This document shows positions 53,852-63,999 of a DNA stretch of 64,000 nucleotides, piece after piece; within the stretch, counting starts at the first letter, position 1; each line of letters starts with the position of its first letter. The DNA comes from Kluyvera georgiana ATCC 51603 (GTDB lineage: Bacteria; Pseudomonadota; Gammaproteobacteria; Enterobacterales; Enterobacteriaceae). The notes beneath the pieces are model-generated. The model ran no database searches, was not told the DNA's origin, and saw only the letters and a program-made list of their open reading frames with translations. The position numbers and the translations under genes are program-made. The DNA is taken from NCBI RefSeq assembly GCF_001654985.1, contig NZ_LXEU01000042.1, positions 81,539-145,538 on the forward strand, given 5' to 3'.

Positions 53852-53882
53852 GGAACAGCGGCTAGTCCGCTGTTTCTTCGTT
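53852..53882 (+). terminator. Terminator after yeaY
   Basis: AACAGCGG and CCGCTGTT form an eight-base-pair stem with loop CTAGT, followed by TCTTCGTTG. Confidence 0.7.
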
Positions 53883-53945
53883 GTAATGGATATAAAAAAA
53901 ATAAAGAGTGACGCGCTTCGCAACCTTAATTCTGATTAATTCTTA

Positions 53946-53962
53946 AACTGGTACGCTGAGTT
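53946..53962. promoter_or_regulatory. FadR operator upstream of fadD
   Basis: AACTGGTACGCTGAGTT matches the FadR consensus at 11 of 17 positions and resembles the first E. coli fadD operator. It implies repression by FadR, whose gene is at the right end of this window, and relief by long-chain acyl-CoA. Confidence 0.75.
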
Positions 53963-54033
53963 AATATAATGTTAATGAAAGTTTATCATTTGGGGTTGCG
54001 ATGACGACGAATACGTATTTTAGAGGTGATGCT

Positions 54034-55719
54034 TTGAAAAAGGTTTGGCTCAACCGTTATCCTGCTGATGTTCCGGCAGAGATCAATCCTGACCGTTATC
54101 AATCCCTGGTGGAACTGTTTGAACACGCGGCAACACGCTTTGCCGATCAGCCCGGCTTCGTCAATATGGGCGAAGTGATGACCTTCCGTAAGCTCGAGGA
54201 GCGCAGCCGCGCCTTTGCCGCTTACCTCCAGCAGGGGCTGGGGCTACAGCCAGGCGATCGCGTCGCGCTGATGATGCCTAACCTGCTGCAATATCCGGTT
54301 GCCCTGTTCGGCATCCTGCGTGCCGGGATGATCGTGGTCAACGTCAACCCGCTGTACACCCCACGCGAACTAGAACATCAATTGAACGACAGCGGCGCGC
54401 AGGCGATCGTGATCGTCTCCAACTTTGCCCACACGCTGGAAAAAGTGGTTGATAAAACCCAGGTTAAGCACGTGATTTTGACCCGCATGGGCGATCAGCT
54501 TTCGACCGCCAAAGGGACGCTGGTTAACTTTGTCGTCAAATACATCAAACGTCTGGTGCCGAAATACCATCTGCCGGATGCGATCTCCTTCCGTCGCGCG
54601 CTGCATAGCGGCTACCGCTTACAGTATGTGAAACCGGTGGTGAAGGCGGATGATGTGGCCTTCCTGCAATATACCGGCGGTACGACCGGCGTGGCGAAAG
54701 GCGCGATGCTGACCCATCGCAATATGCTCGCCAACCTCGAACAGGTGAAAGCGACCTACGGGCCTCTGCTGCACGAAGGGAAAGAGATGGTGATCACCGC
54801 GCTACCGCTGTATCACATCTTTGCGCTGACTATGAACTGCCTGCTGTTTATCGAACTGGGTGGGCAGAATATTCTGATCACTAACCCGCGCGATATTCCG
54901 GGTCTGGTGAAGGAGCTGGCAAAATACCCGTTCACCGCCATGACCGGCGTGAATACGCTATTCAATGCGCTGCTGAACAATAAAGAGTTCCAGCAGCTCG
55001 ATTTCTCCACGCTGCATCTGTCGGCGGGTGGGGGAATGCCGGTGAACCATTCGGTGGCCGATCGCTGGGTGAAACTGACCGGGCAGTATCTGCTGGAGGG
55101 CTACGGCCTGACCGAATGTGCGCCGCTGGTGAGCGTCAACCCGCATGATATCGACTACCACAGTGGCAGCATTGGTCTGCCGGTGCCCTCGACTGAGGTG
55201 AAGCTGGTGGACGATGACGATAACGAAGTCGCCGTTGGCCAGCCGGGCGAACTGTGCGTGAAGGGGCCGCAGGTGATGGAAGGCTACTGGCAGCGTCCGG
55301 ACGCCACCGCGGAGATTATCAAAGACGGTTGGCTGCATACCGGCGATATCGCGGTAATGGATGAGGAAGGCTTCCTGCGCATCGTTGACCGCAAAAAAGA
55401 TATGATTCTGGTGTCAGGTTTTAACGTCTACCCGAATGAAATTGAAGACGTGGTGATGCAGCACTCCGGCGTACTGGAAGTGGCCGCCGTCGGCGTACCG
55501 TCCGGCAATAGCGGTGAAGCCGTGAAGATCTTCGTCGTCAAAAAAGAGGAAAGCCTGACCGAAGAGGCGCTGATTACCTTCTGCCGCCGTCAGCTTACCG
55601 GATACAAAGTGCCAAAACTGGTTGAATTCCGTCAGGAATTACCGAAGTCCAACGTCGGGAAAATTTTAAGACGAGAATTACGTGACGAAGCCCGCGCCAA
55701 AGTGGACAATAAGGGATAA
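54034..55719 (+). CDS. fadD: Long-chain-fatty-acid--CoA ligase FadD
   Basis: A 561-residue adenylate-forming enzyme at the inner face of the membrane that activates imported fatty acids to acyl-CoA. The ATP/AMP signature [12 protein letters not shown] (about 213-224) and the fatty-acyl-CoA-synthetase motif [20 protein letters not shown], followed by VDRKKDM, are present. The start chosen is TTG 54034 (AGAGGT upstream), which gives the E. coli length. An in-frame ATG at 54001, with GGGG five bases before it, would add 11 residues ([11 protein letters not shown]) and is a fair alternative. Confidence 0.95.
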   Translation: MKKVWLNRYPADVPAEINPDRYQSLVELFEHAATRFADQPGFVNMGEVMTFRKLEERSRAFAAYLQQGLGLQPGDRVALMMPNLLQYPVALFGILRAGMIVVNVNPLYTPRELEHQLNDSGAQAIVIVSNFAHTLEKVVDKTQVKHVILTRMGDQLSTAKGTLVNFVVKYIKRLVPKYHLPDAISFRRALHSGYRLQYVKPVVKADDVAFLQYTGGTTGVAKGAMLTHRNMLANLEQVKATYGPLLHEGKEMVITALPLYHIFALTMNCLLFIELGGQNILITNPRDIPGLVKELAKYPFTAMTGVNTLFNALLNNKEFQQLDFSTLHLSAGGGMPVNHSVADRWVKLTGQYLLEGYGLTECAPLVSVNPHDIDYHSGSIGLPVPSTEVKLVDDDDNEVAVGQPGELCVKGPQVMEGYWQRPDATAEIIKDGWLHTGDIAVMDEEGFLRIVDRKKDMILVSGFNVYPNEIEDVVMQHSGVLEVAAVGVPSGNSGEAVKIFVVKKEESLTEEALITFCRRQLTGYKVPKLVEFRQELPKSNVGKILRRELRDEARAKVDNKG

Positions 55720-55740
55720 GTCACGAGTCATGATGCCTAA

Positions 55741-55765
55741 CGCCAGCTCTGCTGGCGTTTTTTTT
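55741..55765 (+). terminator. fadD terminator / rnd leader hairpin with U8 tract
   Basis: CGCCAGC and GCTGGCG with loop TCT, then exactly eight T. In E. coli the rnd leader has such a stem and a U8 run that is needed for good translation of rnd, so this element may serve both as fadD terminator and as rnd leader. Confidence 0.8.
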
Positions 55766-55788
55766 GGCACAAAATAAGAGAGTATGAT

Positions 55789-56916
55789 TTGAACTATCAG
55801 ATGATCGCTACCAATGACGCGCTTCGCAGCTTGTGCGATAGCGTTGGTCAGACAACTGCCGTCGCGCTGGACACCGAGTTTGTCCGCACGCGCACCTACT
55901 ATCCGCAGCTGGGCCTGATTCAGCTTTTCGATGGAGAGCGTACGGCGCTGATCGATCCTCTGGATATCACCGACTGGTCACCGCTACAGGCGATTCTGCA
56001 GGACCGCAACATCACCAAGTTCCTGCACGCGGGCAGTGAAGATTTAGAAGTCTTTATGAACGTTTTCGGCGCCATGCCGCAGCCGCTGATCGACACGCAG
56101 GTGTTGGCTGCTTTCTGCGGTCGCCCGATGTCATGGGGCTTTGCCGCGATGGTCGCTGAATATTCGGGCGTGGAGCTGGATAAGAGCGAGTCGCGTACCG
56201 ACTGGCTGGCGCGTCCGCTGACTTCGCGTCAGTGCGACTACGCGGCGGCGGACGTCTGGTATCTGTTGCCTATCGCCCACAAGCTGATGGCGGAAACCGA
56301 GCAGAAGGGGCGTCTGGCCTGGGCGCTGAATGAATGTCAACTGATGCAGCAGCGTCGTCAGGAAGTGACCGACCCGCGCGAAGCGTGGCGTGATATTACC
56401 AATGCCTGGCAGCTGCGTACCCGCCAGCTGGCCTGCCTGCAACTGCTGGCCGACTGGCGTCTGCGCAAGGCACGCGAGCGCGACCTGGCGGTGAATTTCG
56501 TGGTACGTGAAGAGCACCTGTGGAGCGTAGCGCGCTATATGCCGGGCAGCCTGGGAGAGCTGGATAGCCTGGGGCTATCGGGCAGCGAAATTCGTTTCCA
56601 TGGCAAAACGTTGATTAGCCTGGTCGAGAAAGCGCAGGCATTGCCTGATGACGCGCTACCGGAGCCGCTGCTGAACCTGGTGGATATGCCGGGCTATCGC
56701 AAAGCGTTTAAAGAGATTAAGGCGCTGGTGCAGGAAGTGGGGCAGGCGAACGACGTCAGCGCCGAGATGCTCGCCTCGCGTCGCCAGATTAACCAGCTGT
56801 TGAACTGGCACTGGCAGTTGAAGCCACGTCACACCGCACCGGAAATGATTTCCGGCTGGCGCGGCGAGCTGCTGTCCGGCGCGCTGGATAAGTTGCTGGC
56901 AGAGTATCCGCGTTAA
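55789..56916 (+). CDS. rnd: Ribonuclease D
   Basis: A 375-residue DEDD-family 3'-5' exoribonuclease that trims tRNA and other stable RNA precursors. The exonuclease domain has ALDTEFVRTRTYYP (DEDD motif I), FLHAGSEDLEVF (II) and CDYAAADVWYLLPI (III), followed by two HRDC domains (about 208-375, including LLADWRLRKARERDLA). It starts with TTG 55789, as in E. coli, after GAGAG. Same length as E. coli. Confidence 0.95.
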   Translation: MNYQMIATNDALRSLCDSVGQTTAVALDTEFVRTRTYYPQLGLIQLFDGERTALIDPLDITDWSPLQAILQDRNITKFLHAGSEDLEVFMNVFGAMPQPLIDTQVLAAFCGRPMSWGFAAMVAEYSGVELDKSESRTDWLARPLTSRQCDYAAADVWYLLPIAHKLMAETEQKGRLAWALNECQLMQQRRQEVTDPREAWRDITNAWQLRTRQLACLQLLADWRLRKARERDLAVNFVVREEHLWSVARYMPGSLGELDSLGLSGSEIRFHGKTLISLVEKAQALPDDALPEPLLNLVDMPGYRKAFKEIKALVQEVGQANDVSAEMLASRRQINQLLNWHWQLKPRHTAPEMISGWRGELLSGALDKLLAEYPR

Positions 56917-56924
56917 ATCCTGCC

Positions 56925-57010
56925 TGTAGGCCGGATAAGGCAACGTCGCCATCCGGCAATACAATCATTGTGCGAGCGCTGCCTGATGGCGCTTTGCTTA
57001 TCAGACCTAC
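56925..57010. repeat. REP/BIME palindromic element
   Basis: TGTAGGCCGGATAAGGCAAC with GTCGCCATCCGGCA, followed by GCCTGATGGCG with CTTATCAGACCTAC: a pair of REP units in opposite orientation between convergent rnd and minE. Confidence 0.88.
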
Positions 57011-57027
57011 ACGCGGTTTCCGGACAC

Positions 57028-57057
57028 AAAAAAAGCGCTATCACTAGCGCCTTTTTT
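57028..57057. terminator. Bidirectional terminator between rnd and minE
   Basis: AAAAAAAGCGCTA, loop TCAC, TAGCGCCTTTTTT: the stem is flanked by an A run on one side and a T run on the other, so it can stop both rnd and the min operon. Confidence 0.85.
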
Positions 57058-57070
57058 ACACCACCGAAAG

Positions 57071-57340
57071 TCAGGATTTTGACTCTTCCGCTTCCGGTAG
57101 CGTGACGTTGAGTTCCAGAATCGAAATATCCCCGTCTTTTTGCTCTAACTGCACCGTGACCATTTCTGGGTCAATCTGCACGTACTTGCAAATCACTTCC
57201 AGAATATCCTTCCTTAACTGCGGCAGATAGTGCGGTTCTGCATCACTGCGGCGGCGTTCCGCGACAATGATCTGCAGGCGTTCTTTAGCAATGTTGGCGG
57301 TATTCTTTTTCCGTGAGAGAAAAAAGTCGAGTAATGCCAT
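57071..57340 (-). CDS. minE: Cell division topological specificity factor MinE
   Basis: An 89-residue protein. The N-terminal amphipathic membrane-targeting and MinD-contact region ([30 protein letters not shown]) is followed by the dimeric topological domain (about 32-89). It drives pole-to-pole oscillation of MinD. It is the last gene of minCDE, four bases after minD. Confidence 0.96.
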   Translation of the reverse strand: MALLDFFLSRKKNTANIAKERLQIIVAERRRSDAEPHYLPQLRKDILEVICKYVQIDPEMVTVQLEQKDGDISILELNVTLPEAEESKS

Positions 57341-57343
57341 AAT

Positions 57344-58156
57344 TTATCCTCCGAACAGGCGTTTGAGGAAACCTTTCTTCTCTTCTTCAATGAAGCGGAA
57401 AGGACGTTCTTCTCCCAACAGACGATCTACGGTGTCGGCGTAGGCTTTGCCTGCGTCGGACACGGTATCCAGAATAACCGGTTCCCCCTGGTTTGAGGCG
57501 CGCAGGACGGACTGATCTTCCGGGATAACGCCAACCAGTTTAATGCGCAGGATTTCCAGCACATCTTCCATGCTCAGCATGTCGCCTTTGCTCACGCGAC
57601 CTGGGTTGTAGCGCGTCAGCAGCAGGTGTTCTTTAATCGGCTCTTCACCATTTTCTGCGCGACGAGATTTAGACGCCAGAATGCCCAGGATACGGTCAGA
57701 GTCGCGTACCGAGGAGACTTCCGGGTTGGTGGTGATAATAGCTTCGTCAGCGAAGTACAGCGCCATCAGCGCGCCGGTCTCGATACCCGCAGGGGAGTCG
57801 CAGACCACGAAGTCGAATTCCATCTTTTTCAGCTCGTCGAGGACTTTCTCGACGCCTTCGCGGGTCAACGCATCTTTATCACGCGTTTGCGAAGCCGGCA
57901 GAATATAGAGATTTTCGGTCCGTTTATCTTTGATTAATGCTTGGTTCAGCGTGGCATCGCCCTGAATAACGTTAACAAAATCATACACTACGCGACGTTC
58001 GCAGCCCATGATAAGGTCAAGGTTACGTAGACCGATATCAAAATCGATAACGACCGTTTTCTTTCCCTTCTGCGCCAAACCAGTCGCGATGGCCGCGCTG
58101 GAGGTGGTCTTACCCACGCCCCCTTTACCTGAAGTCACAACAATAATGCGTGCCAT
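57344..58156 (-). CDS. minD: Septum site-determining ATPase MinD
   Basis: A 270-residue deviant-Walker ATPase of the ParA/MinD family. The signature GKGGVGKTTSS lies at 10-20, the switch in CDSPAGIETGA, and the C-terminal amphipathic membrane anchor in the last residues (EKKGFLKRLFGG). It recruits MinC to the membrane to block FtsZ rings near the poles. Between minC and minE. Confidence 0.97.
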   Translation of the reverse strand: MARIIVVTSGKGGVGKTTSSAAIATGLAQKGKKTVVIDFDIGLRNLDLIMGCERRVVYDFVNVIQGDATLNQALIKDKRTENLYILPASQTRDKDALTREGVEKVLDELKKMEFDFVVCDSPAGIETGALMALYFADEAIITTNPEVSSVRDSDRILGILASKSRRAENGEEPIKEHLLLTRYNPGRVSKGDMLSMEDVLEILRIKLVGVIPEDQSVLRASNQGEPVILDTVSDAGKAYADTVDRLLGEERPFRFIEEEKKGFLKRLFGG

Positions 58157-58179
58157 AGAAATTCCTTGTTAAAAAGGGA

Positions 58180-58887
58180 TTAATTTAACGGTTGAATAGT
58201 CAAAGCGCTGTTGTCTAACCGCAGACGCGCCGCTTTGCCATAAAATTCGGCTGGGATCTGGTCGCTCAGCCAATATTCCCCGGCGATGGAGACCAGCTCC
58301 GCAGCCAGGTGGGTACAAAATACTTGTGCTTCCCGGTCTCCGCCGGCGCCCGCCAGAACGCGCCCACGCATCATGCCGTAAACGTGGATGTTACCATCGG
58401 CAATCAGCTCAGCGCCTGCACTAACGTGGCTTGTCACAATCAGATCACAGTTTGGTGCATAAATGCGCTGACCGGAACGTACTGGCGTATCAATCATTCG
58501 CGTTTTTGTGATCGGACTAACAATTGGCTCGGGTTCAGCGGGCTTGGTCGGCTCAACGGGGGCGGCACGAACAACTTTTTCTTTACCTTCAGTCAGTAAA
58601 GGAAGGCCCGATTGATCAATAGCCGCTTTGAACTGCGGATTCTTGCAGCCGCTGACGCCCACGATACGCAGACCGGCAGCCATAATCGCCTGCTGAATCG
58701 CGCGCCACTGGGTAAACTCTTCAAGGTTGCTGACGTTGACCACAACCGGGGCATGACGGAAAAAAGCCGGAGCCTGGGCGACCTTGTCTTCTAACGCCTG
58801 ACGAATAACCTCGGGTCTTGCATCATGCAAATGGACCACCGATAAGGTGAAGCTACTGCCTTTAAGTTCGATTGGCGTGTTTGACAT
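58180..58887 (-). CDS. minC: Septum site-determining protein MinC
   Basis: A 235-residue FtsZ inhibitor. The N-terminal domain (about 1-105) blocks FtsZ polymers; a Pro/Glu-rich linker (about 106-130) leads to the C-terminal beta-helix ([37 protein letters not shown]) that dimerises and binds MinD. The start is ATG 58887 ([13 protein letters not shown], as in E. coli); the frame to 58983 adds an unrelated N-terminus. Confidence 0.95.
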   Translation of the reverse strand: MSNTPIELKGSSFTLSVVHLHDARPEVIRQALEDKVAQAPAFFRHAPVVVNVSNLEEFTQWRAIQQAIMAAGLRIVGVSGCKNPQFKAAIDQSGLPLLTEGKEKVVRAAPVEPTKPAEPEPIVSPITKTRMIDTPVRSGQRIYAPNCDLIVTSHVSAGAELIADGNIHVYGMMRGRVLAGAGGDREAQVFCTHLAAELVSIAGEYWLSDQIPAEFYGKAARLRLDNSALTIQPLN

Positions 58888-59014
58888 CCTGGCCTTACTC
58901 AATTTGCTATTTATCGCTGCTTCGTGCGCGGCGATATTCCGAAGACTATCAGTCATGTTATAGTCACTAATATATTCAAGCAAGTAACCACAGTCCTAAT
59001 TCCGAGTATAAAGT

Positions 59015-59296
59015 ATGTTTTGTGTGATTTATCGTAGTTCTAAACGTGATCAAACCTATTTGTATGTCGAAAAAAAAGACGATTTCTCTCGCGTCCCTGA
59101 AGAACTGATGCAGGGCTTCGGTCAGCCGCAGCTGGCGATGCTGTTGCCGCTGGACGGCCGCAAGAAGCTTATCAATGCCGATCTGGAAAAGGTAAAACAG
59201 GCGTTAAAAGATCAGGGCTATTATTTACAGATGCCACCGCCGCCTGAAAATCTGTTGAAGCAGCATCTGGCCGACGCCAAAAATAAGGGCGAATAA
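59015..59296 (+). CDS. ycgL: YcgL domain protein
   Basis: A 93-residue YcgL-domain (DUF709) protein: [20 protein letters not shown] at the start, then [20 protein letters not shown]. Function unknown; a small alpha/beta fold in E. coli. It is divergent from minC, with 127 bases between them. Confidence 0.92.
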   Translation: MFCVIYRSSKRDQTYLYVEKKDDFSRVPEELMQGFGQPQLAMLLPLDGRKKLINADLEKVKQALKDQGYYLQMPPPPENLLKQHLADAKNKGE

Positions 59297-59350
59297 TTTT
59301 CGCTTGCGGCTAATGTCTGTTCCTGGTTACACAACAAATAAGGGAAAAGT

Positions 59351-60010
59351 ATGTATCAACATCATAACTGGCAGGGTGCGCTGCTGGATTACCCGGTAAG
59401 CAAAGTTGTCTGTGTTGGCAGTAATTATGCAAAGCATATCCAGGAGATGGGCAGCGCGACGCCGGAAGAGCCCGTGCTGTTTATTAAGCCAGAAACCGCA
59501 CTCTGCGACTTACGCCAGCCGCTGATTCTGCCGCAGGGCCTGGGGTCTGTGCACCATGAAGTGGAGCTGGCGGTGCTGATTGGCGCGACGCTGCGTCAGG
59601 CAACGGAAGATCACGTCCTGCAGGCTATTGCGGGATATGGTGTCGCGCTGGACCTCACGCTGCGTGACGTCCAGAGTAAAATGAAAAAGGCCGGGCAACC
59701 CTGGGAAAAAGCGAAAGGCTTTGATAATTCCTGCCCGATCTCCGGTTTTATCCCGGCTGCAGCCTTCGAAGGCGACCCGCAAAATACCTCGCTTGGCCTG
59801 AAGGTGAACGGCGAAGTGCGTCAGCAGGGCACGACGGCGGATATGATCCACAAAATCGTGCCGCTGATTGCCTACATGAGCCGCTTCTTCACCCTCAAAC
59901 CGGGCGACGTGGTGCTGACCGGTACGCCGGAAGGTGTCGGCCCACTCCACGGTGGTGATGAACTGGAAGTGCTGTTTAACGGCTATTCTCTGACGACCCG
60001 CGTGCTGTAA
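59351..60010 (+). CDS. ycgM: Fumarylacetoacetate-hydrolase-family protein YcgM
   Basis: A 219-residue FAH-fold metal-dependent hydrolase or decarboxylase. Signature residues are VCVGSNYAKHIQEMG (about 20-34), the metal-binding HHEVELAVLIG (His-His-Glu-x-Glu, about 69-79) and GDVVLTGTPEGVGPL near the end. Human and bacterial relatives are acylpyruvases or oxaloacetate decarboxylases; the physiological substrate here is uncertain. It follows ycgL by 54 bases in the same direction. Confidence 0.92.
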   Translation: MYQHHNWQGALLDYPVSKVVCVGSNYAKHIQEMGSATPEEPVLFIKPETALCDLRQPLILPQGLGSVHHEVELAVLIGATLRQATEDHVLQAIAGYGVALDLTLRDVQSKMKKAGQPWEKAKGFDNSCPISGFIPAAAFEGDPQNTSLGLKVNGEVRQQGTTADMIHKIVPLIAYMSRFFTLKPGDVVLTGTPEGVGPLHGGDELEVLFNGYSLTTRVL

Positions 60011-60017
60011 TCGCTGC

Positions 60018-60040
60018 TTGCCGCCCCAATTGGGCGGCAA
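60018..60040 (+). terminator. Strong hairpin after ycgM
   Basis: TTGCCGCCC and GGGCGGCAA form a nine-base-pair stem with loop CAATT just eight bases after the ycgM stop. The downstream AAAACTT lacks a T run, so termination is likely but not certain. Confidence 0.6.
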
Positions 60041-60103
60041 AACTTGCATCCCTGTGCCAGACTGGTTATAAGAAGCACCCTGAATTTTGATGTGGACATC
60101 CCG

Positions 60104-60550
60104 ATGAGCGAATTACCTTTCTGGCAGAGCAAAACCCTTGACGACATGACCGATGCCGAATGGGAGTCGCTGTGCGACGGCTGCGGTCAGTGCTGCCTGC
60201 ACAAGCTGATGGATGAAGACACCGACGAAATTTACTTCACCAACGTGGCCTGCAAACAGCTGAATATCAAGACCTGCCAGTGTCGTAACTACGAACGTCG
60301 TTTCGATTATGAGCCGGACTGCATCAAGCTTACCCGCGATAATCTGCCCACCTTCGAGTGGCTGCCGCACACCTGCGCCTATCGCCTGCTGGCGGAAGGT
60401 CAACCGCTGCCGCAGTGGCATCCGCTTATCGCCGGCTCGAAAGCGGCAATGCACGGAGAGCGTATTTCCGTGCGCCATATTGCGGTGAAGGAGTCAGAAG
60501 TGCGTGACTGGCAAGACCATATCTTAAATAAACCAGAATGGGCTGACTAA
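60104..60550 (+). CDS. ycgN: UPF0260 cysteine-cluster protein YcgN
   Basis: A 148-residue protein of the YkgJ/YcgN cysteine-cluster family. It has CDGCGQCC (about 23-30), then [20 protein letters not shown] with three more cysteines, and PDCIKL and HTCAYRLL: a set suited to binding zinc or an iron-sulfur cluster. It matches E. coli YcgN. Function unknown. The start is ATG 60104 ([15 protein letters not shown]). Confidence 0.92.
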   Translation: MSELPFWQSKTLDDMTDAEWESLCDGCGQCCLHKLMDEDTDEIYFTNVACKQLNIKTCQCRNYERRFDYEPDCIKLTRDNLPTFEWLPHTCAYRLLAEGQPLPQWHPLIAGSKAAMHGERISVRHIAVKESEVRDWQDHILNKPEWAD

Positions 60551-60660
60551 AGTCCGATTAATATTTCATTCTCTCTTTTTACGCGTCCTTGAATAAAATC
60601 ACTGCTTAATTCCTGCACTCTGCCGATAGAGATATTATCGGCATCGGTGTGGGGATAGAC

Positions 60661-60771
60661 ATGCGTAATTCAATAAAACTCTTAGTGCTTGCGGTAATGA
60701 TCAATCTGGGCGGCTGGGGGCTGGTGTTGGTCGCCGGTTACGGCATTGGGGCGCTGGCGGGAATGTGGTAG
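60661..60771 (+). CDS. Hypothetical 36-residue membrane peptide
   Basis: ATG 60661, after GGGGA five bases upstream, opens a frame of 36 codons: MRNSIKLLVLAVMINLGGWG followed by LVLVAGYGIGALAGMW and a stop. It is a short basic start and then one glycine-rich hydrophobic segment long enough to cross the membrane once. The good ribosome site and uninterrupted hydrophobicity support it as real. I do not recognise the family. It is convergent with dsbB, with a long hairpin (60777-60807) between them. Confidence 0.55.
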   Translation: MRNSIKLLVLAVMINLGGWGLVLVAGYGIGALAGMW

Positions 60772-60776
60772 GAGAG

Positions 60777-60807
60777 GCGCCAGCCGCGATAATATCGCAG
60801 CTGGCGC
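60777..60807. repeat. Hairpin between the small membrane peptide gene and dsbB
   Basis: GCGCCAGC (60777-60784) and GCTGGCGC (60800-60807), with an inner CGCGATA / TATCGC pairing, make an almost continuous stem. There is no T run; it probably protects or ends the converging transcripts. Confidence 0.55.
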
Positions 60808-60816
60808 AAGAGACGA

Positions 60817-61347
60817 TTAACGGCCAAACAGGTCGCGGCGTTTTGGTTTCAGCGGCTGAGCAATCACCACCAGAACCGCGACGATCAGGTAGGCGGCGAA
60901 AATGCCCACTAGCCACTGCGGCATCTCCAGCGACAAGAACTCCCACTGACGCACAGAGCAATCGCCGGAAGCAACGAACACCTGCGGCAGCCACTTATCG
61001 AGCGGCAGCCAGGTCGGGAAACGGGCCATGAAATCACAGGTCATAAACGGCGACGGGTGCAACTGAATCATCGTGTGCTCCCAGGCCAACTGCAGCCCAC
61101 GGAAGGCGCTGTACAGCCAGATCAGCAGCGCCACGTAGCGTAGCGGGCTTTTCGGTGCGATAGCGCCGACAATCCCGGCGCCCATCACGCCAAACAGCGC
61201 GCAGCGCTCGTAAATACACAGGACGCACGGCTTTAACAGCATTACATGCTGGAACCATAATGCCACTAATTCAAGCGCAAAAGCGGTTAACGCCAGTAAT
61301 AACCAGGCACTGCGGCCACGTGAGCTCTGGTTTAAATATCGCAACAT
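60817..61347 (-). CDS. dsbB: Disulfide bond formation protein DsbB
   Basis: A 176-residue four-helix inner-membrane protein that reoxidises DsbA and passes electrons to quinones. The redox pair CVLC is at 41-44, with the second pair at about 104 (MTCDFM) and 130 (SGDCSV); Arg48 in IYERC is the quinone-site Arg. The start is ATG 61347 (MLRYLNQ), as in E. coli; an ATG two codons earlier is also possible. Confidence 0.95.
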   Translation of the reverse strand: MLRYLNQSSRGRSAWLLLALTAFALELVALWFQHVMLLKPCVLCIYERCALFGVMGAGIVGAIAPKSPLRYVALLIWLYSAFRGLQLAWEHTMIQLHPSPFMTCDFMARFPTWLPLDKWLPQVFVASGDCSVRQWEFLSLEMPQWLVGIFAAYLIVAVLVVIAQPLKPKRRDLFGR

Positions 61348-61441
61348 AATCATTTCCCTGGAACGTGCTTAGAAAACGCAGTGTAAACGAAAACGATAGC
61401 CCTGCCATCTGGCTATACGCAATAATTCGTAAATGATGGTG

Positions 61442-61471
61442 CAATGCCCGCGGTAAAACCGACGGGCATTG
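61442..61471 (-). terminator. Hairpin after nhaB
   Basis: CAATGCCCG and CGGGCATTG form a nine-base-pair stem, 16 bases after the nhaB stop on the minus strand. No T run follows. Confidence 0.5.
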
Positions 61472-61486
61472 ATAAACGCCGCTATA

Positions 61487-63040
61487 TTAGTGGGTTATTA
61501 CCGGAAGTCCTAATACTCCCTTACTCATCATCCAGTCAATCACCGGCTGCAGGGTAAACTCAACGCACAGCAGGCCGACCAGCGTTAACACAACCGTATA
61601 CGGCAACGCCATCCACACCATACGGCCGTAGGAAAGACGAATGAGCGGCGCAAGCGCGGAAGTTAGCAGGAACAGGAATGCCGCCTGTCCGTTTGGCGTC
61701 GCGACGGAGGGCAGGTTAGTACCGGTATTGATAGCCACCGCCAGTAGCTCAAACTGGCGCAGGTCGATGGCGCCGTTATCGAGCGCCGTTTTGGCTTCGT
61801 TGATATACACGGTACCCACGAAGACGTTATCGGAAATCGACGACAGCAGACCGTTGAACAGATAAAACAACGAACGTTGGGCGTGCGGTGACGCTTGCAG
61901 CACGAAGTCGATAATCGGCGCAAACAGATGTTGATCGATAATCACCGCCACGACCGCGAAAAATACCGTCAGCAGCGCGGTAAAGGGCAGCGCTTCGGTA
62001 AACGCTTTACCGATCGCGTGCTCGTCGGTAATGCCGGTAAATGAGGTGGCGAAGATAATCACCGACAGACCAATCAGCCCCACTTCCGCCAGATGTAACG
62101 CCAGCGCCAGCACCAACCATACGCCGATAATCCCCTGAACGATAAGGCGCATGCTCTCCTGGCGCGAGCGCTGTTTGCGGCTACGCTCGTCAAAATCATG
62201 AAGAATTTGACGAACAGGTTCGGGCAGCTCGGCGCCATAGCCGAAGGCTTTAAACTTTTCCAGCAGCAGACAGGTCGCCAGGCCGCAGAGAAAGACCGGG
62301 ACGGTGACCGGCGACATGCGCAGGAAAAATTCACCGAAGTGCCAGCCCGCGACCTTGGCGATAATCAGGTTCTGCGGCTCGCCGACCATCGTCATGACGC
62401 CGCCTAATGCCGTCCCGACGCCTGCGTGCATCATCAGGCTGCGCAGGAACGCGCGAAACTGCTCCAGCACCACGCGCGAGTGTTTATCAATATGGCTGTC
62501 GTCCAGCAGGTCATCATCGTCCGGACGCGCGGAAACCACCCGATGATAGATACTGTAGAAGCCTACCGCGACGCTGATGATTACGGCGACAACCGTCAAG
62601 GCATCGAGAAATGCCGACAGGAACGCAGCGGCGAGACAGAAGGCCAGCGACAGCAGTCGTTTGCTACGAATGGTCAGCAGCAGGCGGGTAAAGATGAACA
62701 GCAGCAGCTGTTTCATAAAGTAGATGCCAGCCACCATAAAAATCAGCAGCAGCAGGACTTCCAGATTGGCGGCGACCTCGTTGCGCACGTGTTCGGCGGA
62801 GGTCATGCCGACAAATACGGCCTCGATGGCCAGCAGCCCGCCGGGAATCAGCGGGTAGCATTTCAACGCCATAGCCAGCGTGAAGATAAACTCCACCACC
62901 AGCAGCCATCCGGCGACAAACGGATTGATCAGAAAGACCAGCGGGTTGATGACTAAGAAAATAATTAGCAGTAATTTGTACCAGTCTGGCGACTGACCAA
63001 GAAAATTGCGCCACAGAGCGCGGCCGTAAGAGATTTCCAT
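61487..63040 (-). CDS. nhaB: Na+/H+ antiporter NhaB
   Basis: A 517-residue polytopic inner-membrane antiporter with about 12 helices that exports sodium in exchange for protons. It contains [20 protein letters not shown] with the essential Asp, [20 protein letters not shown], and [20 protein letters not shown]. It matches E. coli NhaB closely. The start is ATG 63040 ([20 protein letters not shown]); AGGAGG lies 12 bases upstream, a rather long spacing. It is divergent from fadR, as in E. coli. Confidence 0.94.
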   Translation of the reverse strand: MEISYGRALWRNFLGQSPDWYKLLLIIFLVINPLVFLINPFVAGWLLVVEFIFTLAMALKCYPLIPGGLLAIEAVFVGMTSAEHVRNEVAANLEVLLLLIFMVAGIYFMKQLLLFIFTRLLLTIRSKRLLSLAFCLAAAFLSAFLDALTVVAVIISVAVGFYSIYHRVVSARPDDDDLLDDSHIDKHSRVVLEQFRAFLRSLMMHAGVGTALGGVMTMVGEPQNLIIAKVAGWHFGEFFLRMSPVTVPVFLCGLATCLLLEKFKAFGYGAELPEPVRQILHDFDERSRKQRSRQESMRLIVQGIIGVWLVLALALHLAEVGLIGLSVIIFATSFTGITDEHAIGKAFTEALPFTALLTVFFAVVAVIIDQHLFAPIIDFVLQASPHAQRSLFYLFNGLLSSISDNVFVGTVYINEAKTALDNGAIDLRQFELLAVAINTGTNLPSVATPNGQAAFLFLLTSALAPLIRLSYGRMVWMALPYTVVLTLVGLLCVEFTLQPVIDWMMSKGVLGLPVITH

Positions 63041-63251
63041 GACAATCGTCTTCCTCCTGAAAAGATGACATTTTTTACCATTAAAACAGATATACCGCCA
63101 GAATTCCCCCGACAAGTGCCTTTTCCACCCGCGAAAGAAATATGAAAAATGAAACGGCGATCCCTTTTTAATTCCGTTGCCCTGCTATCTGCTCAATGTT
63201 GGCTCTGGTATGATGAGTCCAATTGCAACGCTGTGTAATGGAATTTTTACT

Positions 63252-63971
63252 ATGGTCATTAAGGCGCAAAGCCCGGCGGGTTTCGCGGAAGAGTATATTG
63301 TCGAAAGCATCTGGAATAACCGTTTTCCACCTGGGTCGATTCTTCCGGCTGAACGCGAACTCTCTGAATTAATTGGGGTTACCCGTACTACCTTACGTGA
63401 AGTGTTGCAACGCCTGGCGCGAGACGGCTGGTTGACGATTCAGCACGGAAAACCGACGAAGGTTAACAATTTCTGGGAGACGTCCGGGCTGAATATCCTG
63501 GAAACGCTTGCACGTCTCGATCATGACAGCGTGCCGCAGCTGATTGATAATCTGCTGTCCGTGCGTACCAATATTGCCACTATCTATATCCGTACCGCAT
63601 TCCGTCAGCACCCGGAAAAAGCGCTGGAAGTGCTGGCGATAACGCGCGAAGTTGCCGACCATGCCGACGCTTTTGCCGAGCTGGACTACAGCGTGTTCCG
63701 CGGTCTGGCGTTCGCCTCCGGCAACCCTATCTACGGCTTGATCCTCAACGGTATGAAAGGTCTTTACACCCGTCTGGGGCGTCACTATTTTTCCAGCCCG
63801 GAAGCGCGAGCGCTGGGTTTGGGCTTCTATCACAAGCTGATTGAGCTGTGCGAGAAGGGTGAGTACGAGAAGGTCTATGAGACGGTGCGCCGCTACGGGC
63901 ACGAAAGCGGCGAGATCTGGCACCGGATGCAGAAATCGCTGCCGGGAGATTTATCCCTGCATGGACGTTAA
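63252..63971 (+). CDS. fadR: Fatty acid metabolism regulator FadR
   Basis: A 239-residue GntR-family regulator. The winged helix-turn-helix (about 9-70, [20 protein letters not shown]) binds DNA; the C-terminal alpha-helical domain (about 80-230) binds long-chain acyl-CoA. FadR represses beta-oxidation genes, including fadD in this window, and activates fabA/fabB. The start is ATG 63252, giving the exact E. coli length; the frame from 63177 is longer without a ribosome site. Confidence 0.96.
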   Translation: MVIKAQSPAGFAEEYIVESIWNNRFPPGSILPAERELSELIGVTRTTLREVLQRLARDGWLTIQHGKPTKVNNFWETSGLNILETLARLDHDSVPQLIDNLLSVRTNIATIYIRTAFRQHPEKALEVLAITREVADHADAFAELDYSVFRGLAFASGNPIYGLILNGMKGLYTRLGRHYFSSPEARALGLGFYHKLIELCEKGEYEKVYETVRRYGHESGEIWHRMQKSLPGDLSLHGR

Positions 63972-63977
63972 AAAAAT

Positions 63978-63999
63978 CCCCGCCGAAGCGGGGGGTTTT
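63978..63999 (+). terminator. Intrinsic terminator after fadR
   Basis: CCCCGC and GCGGGG with loop CGAA, then GGTTTTG up to the window end. An A run precedes the stem. Confidence 0.85.
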
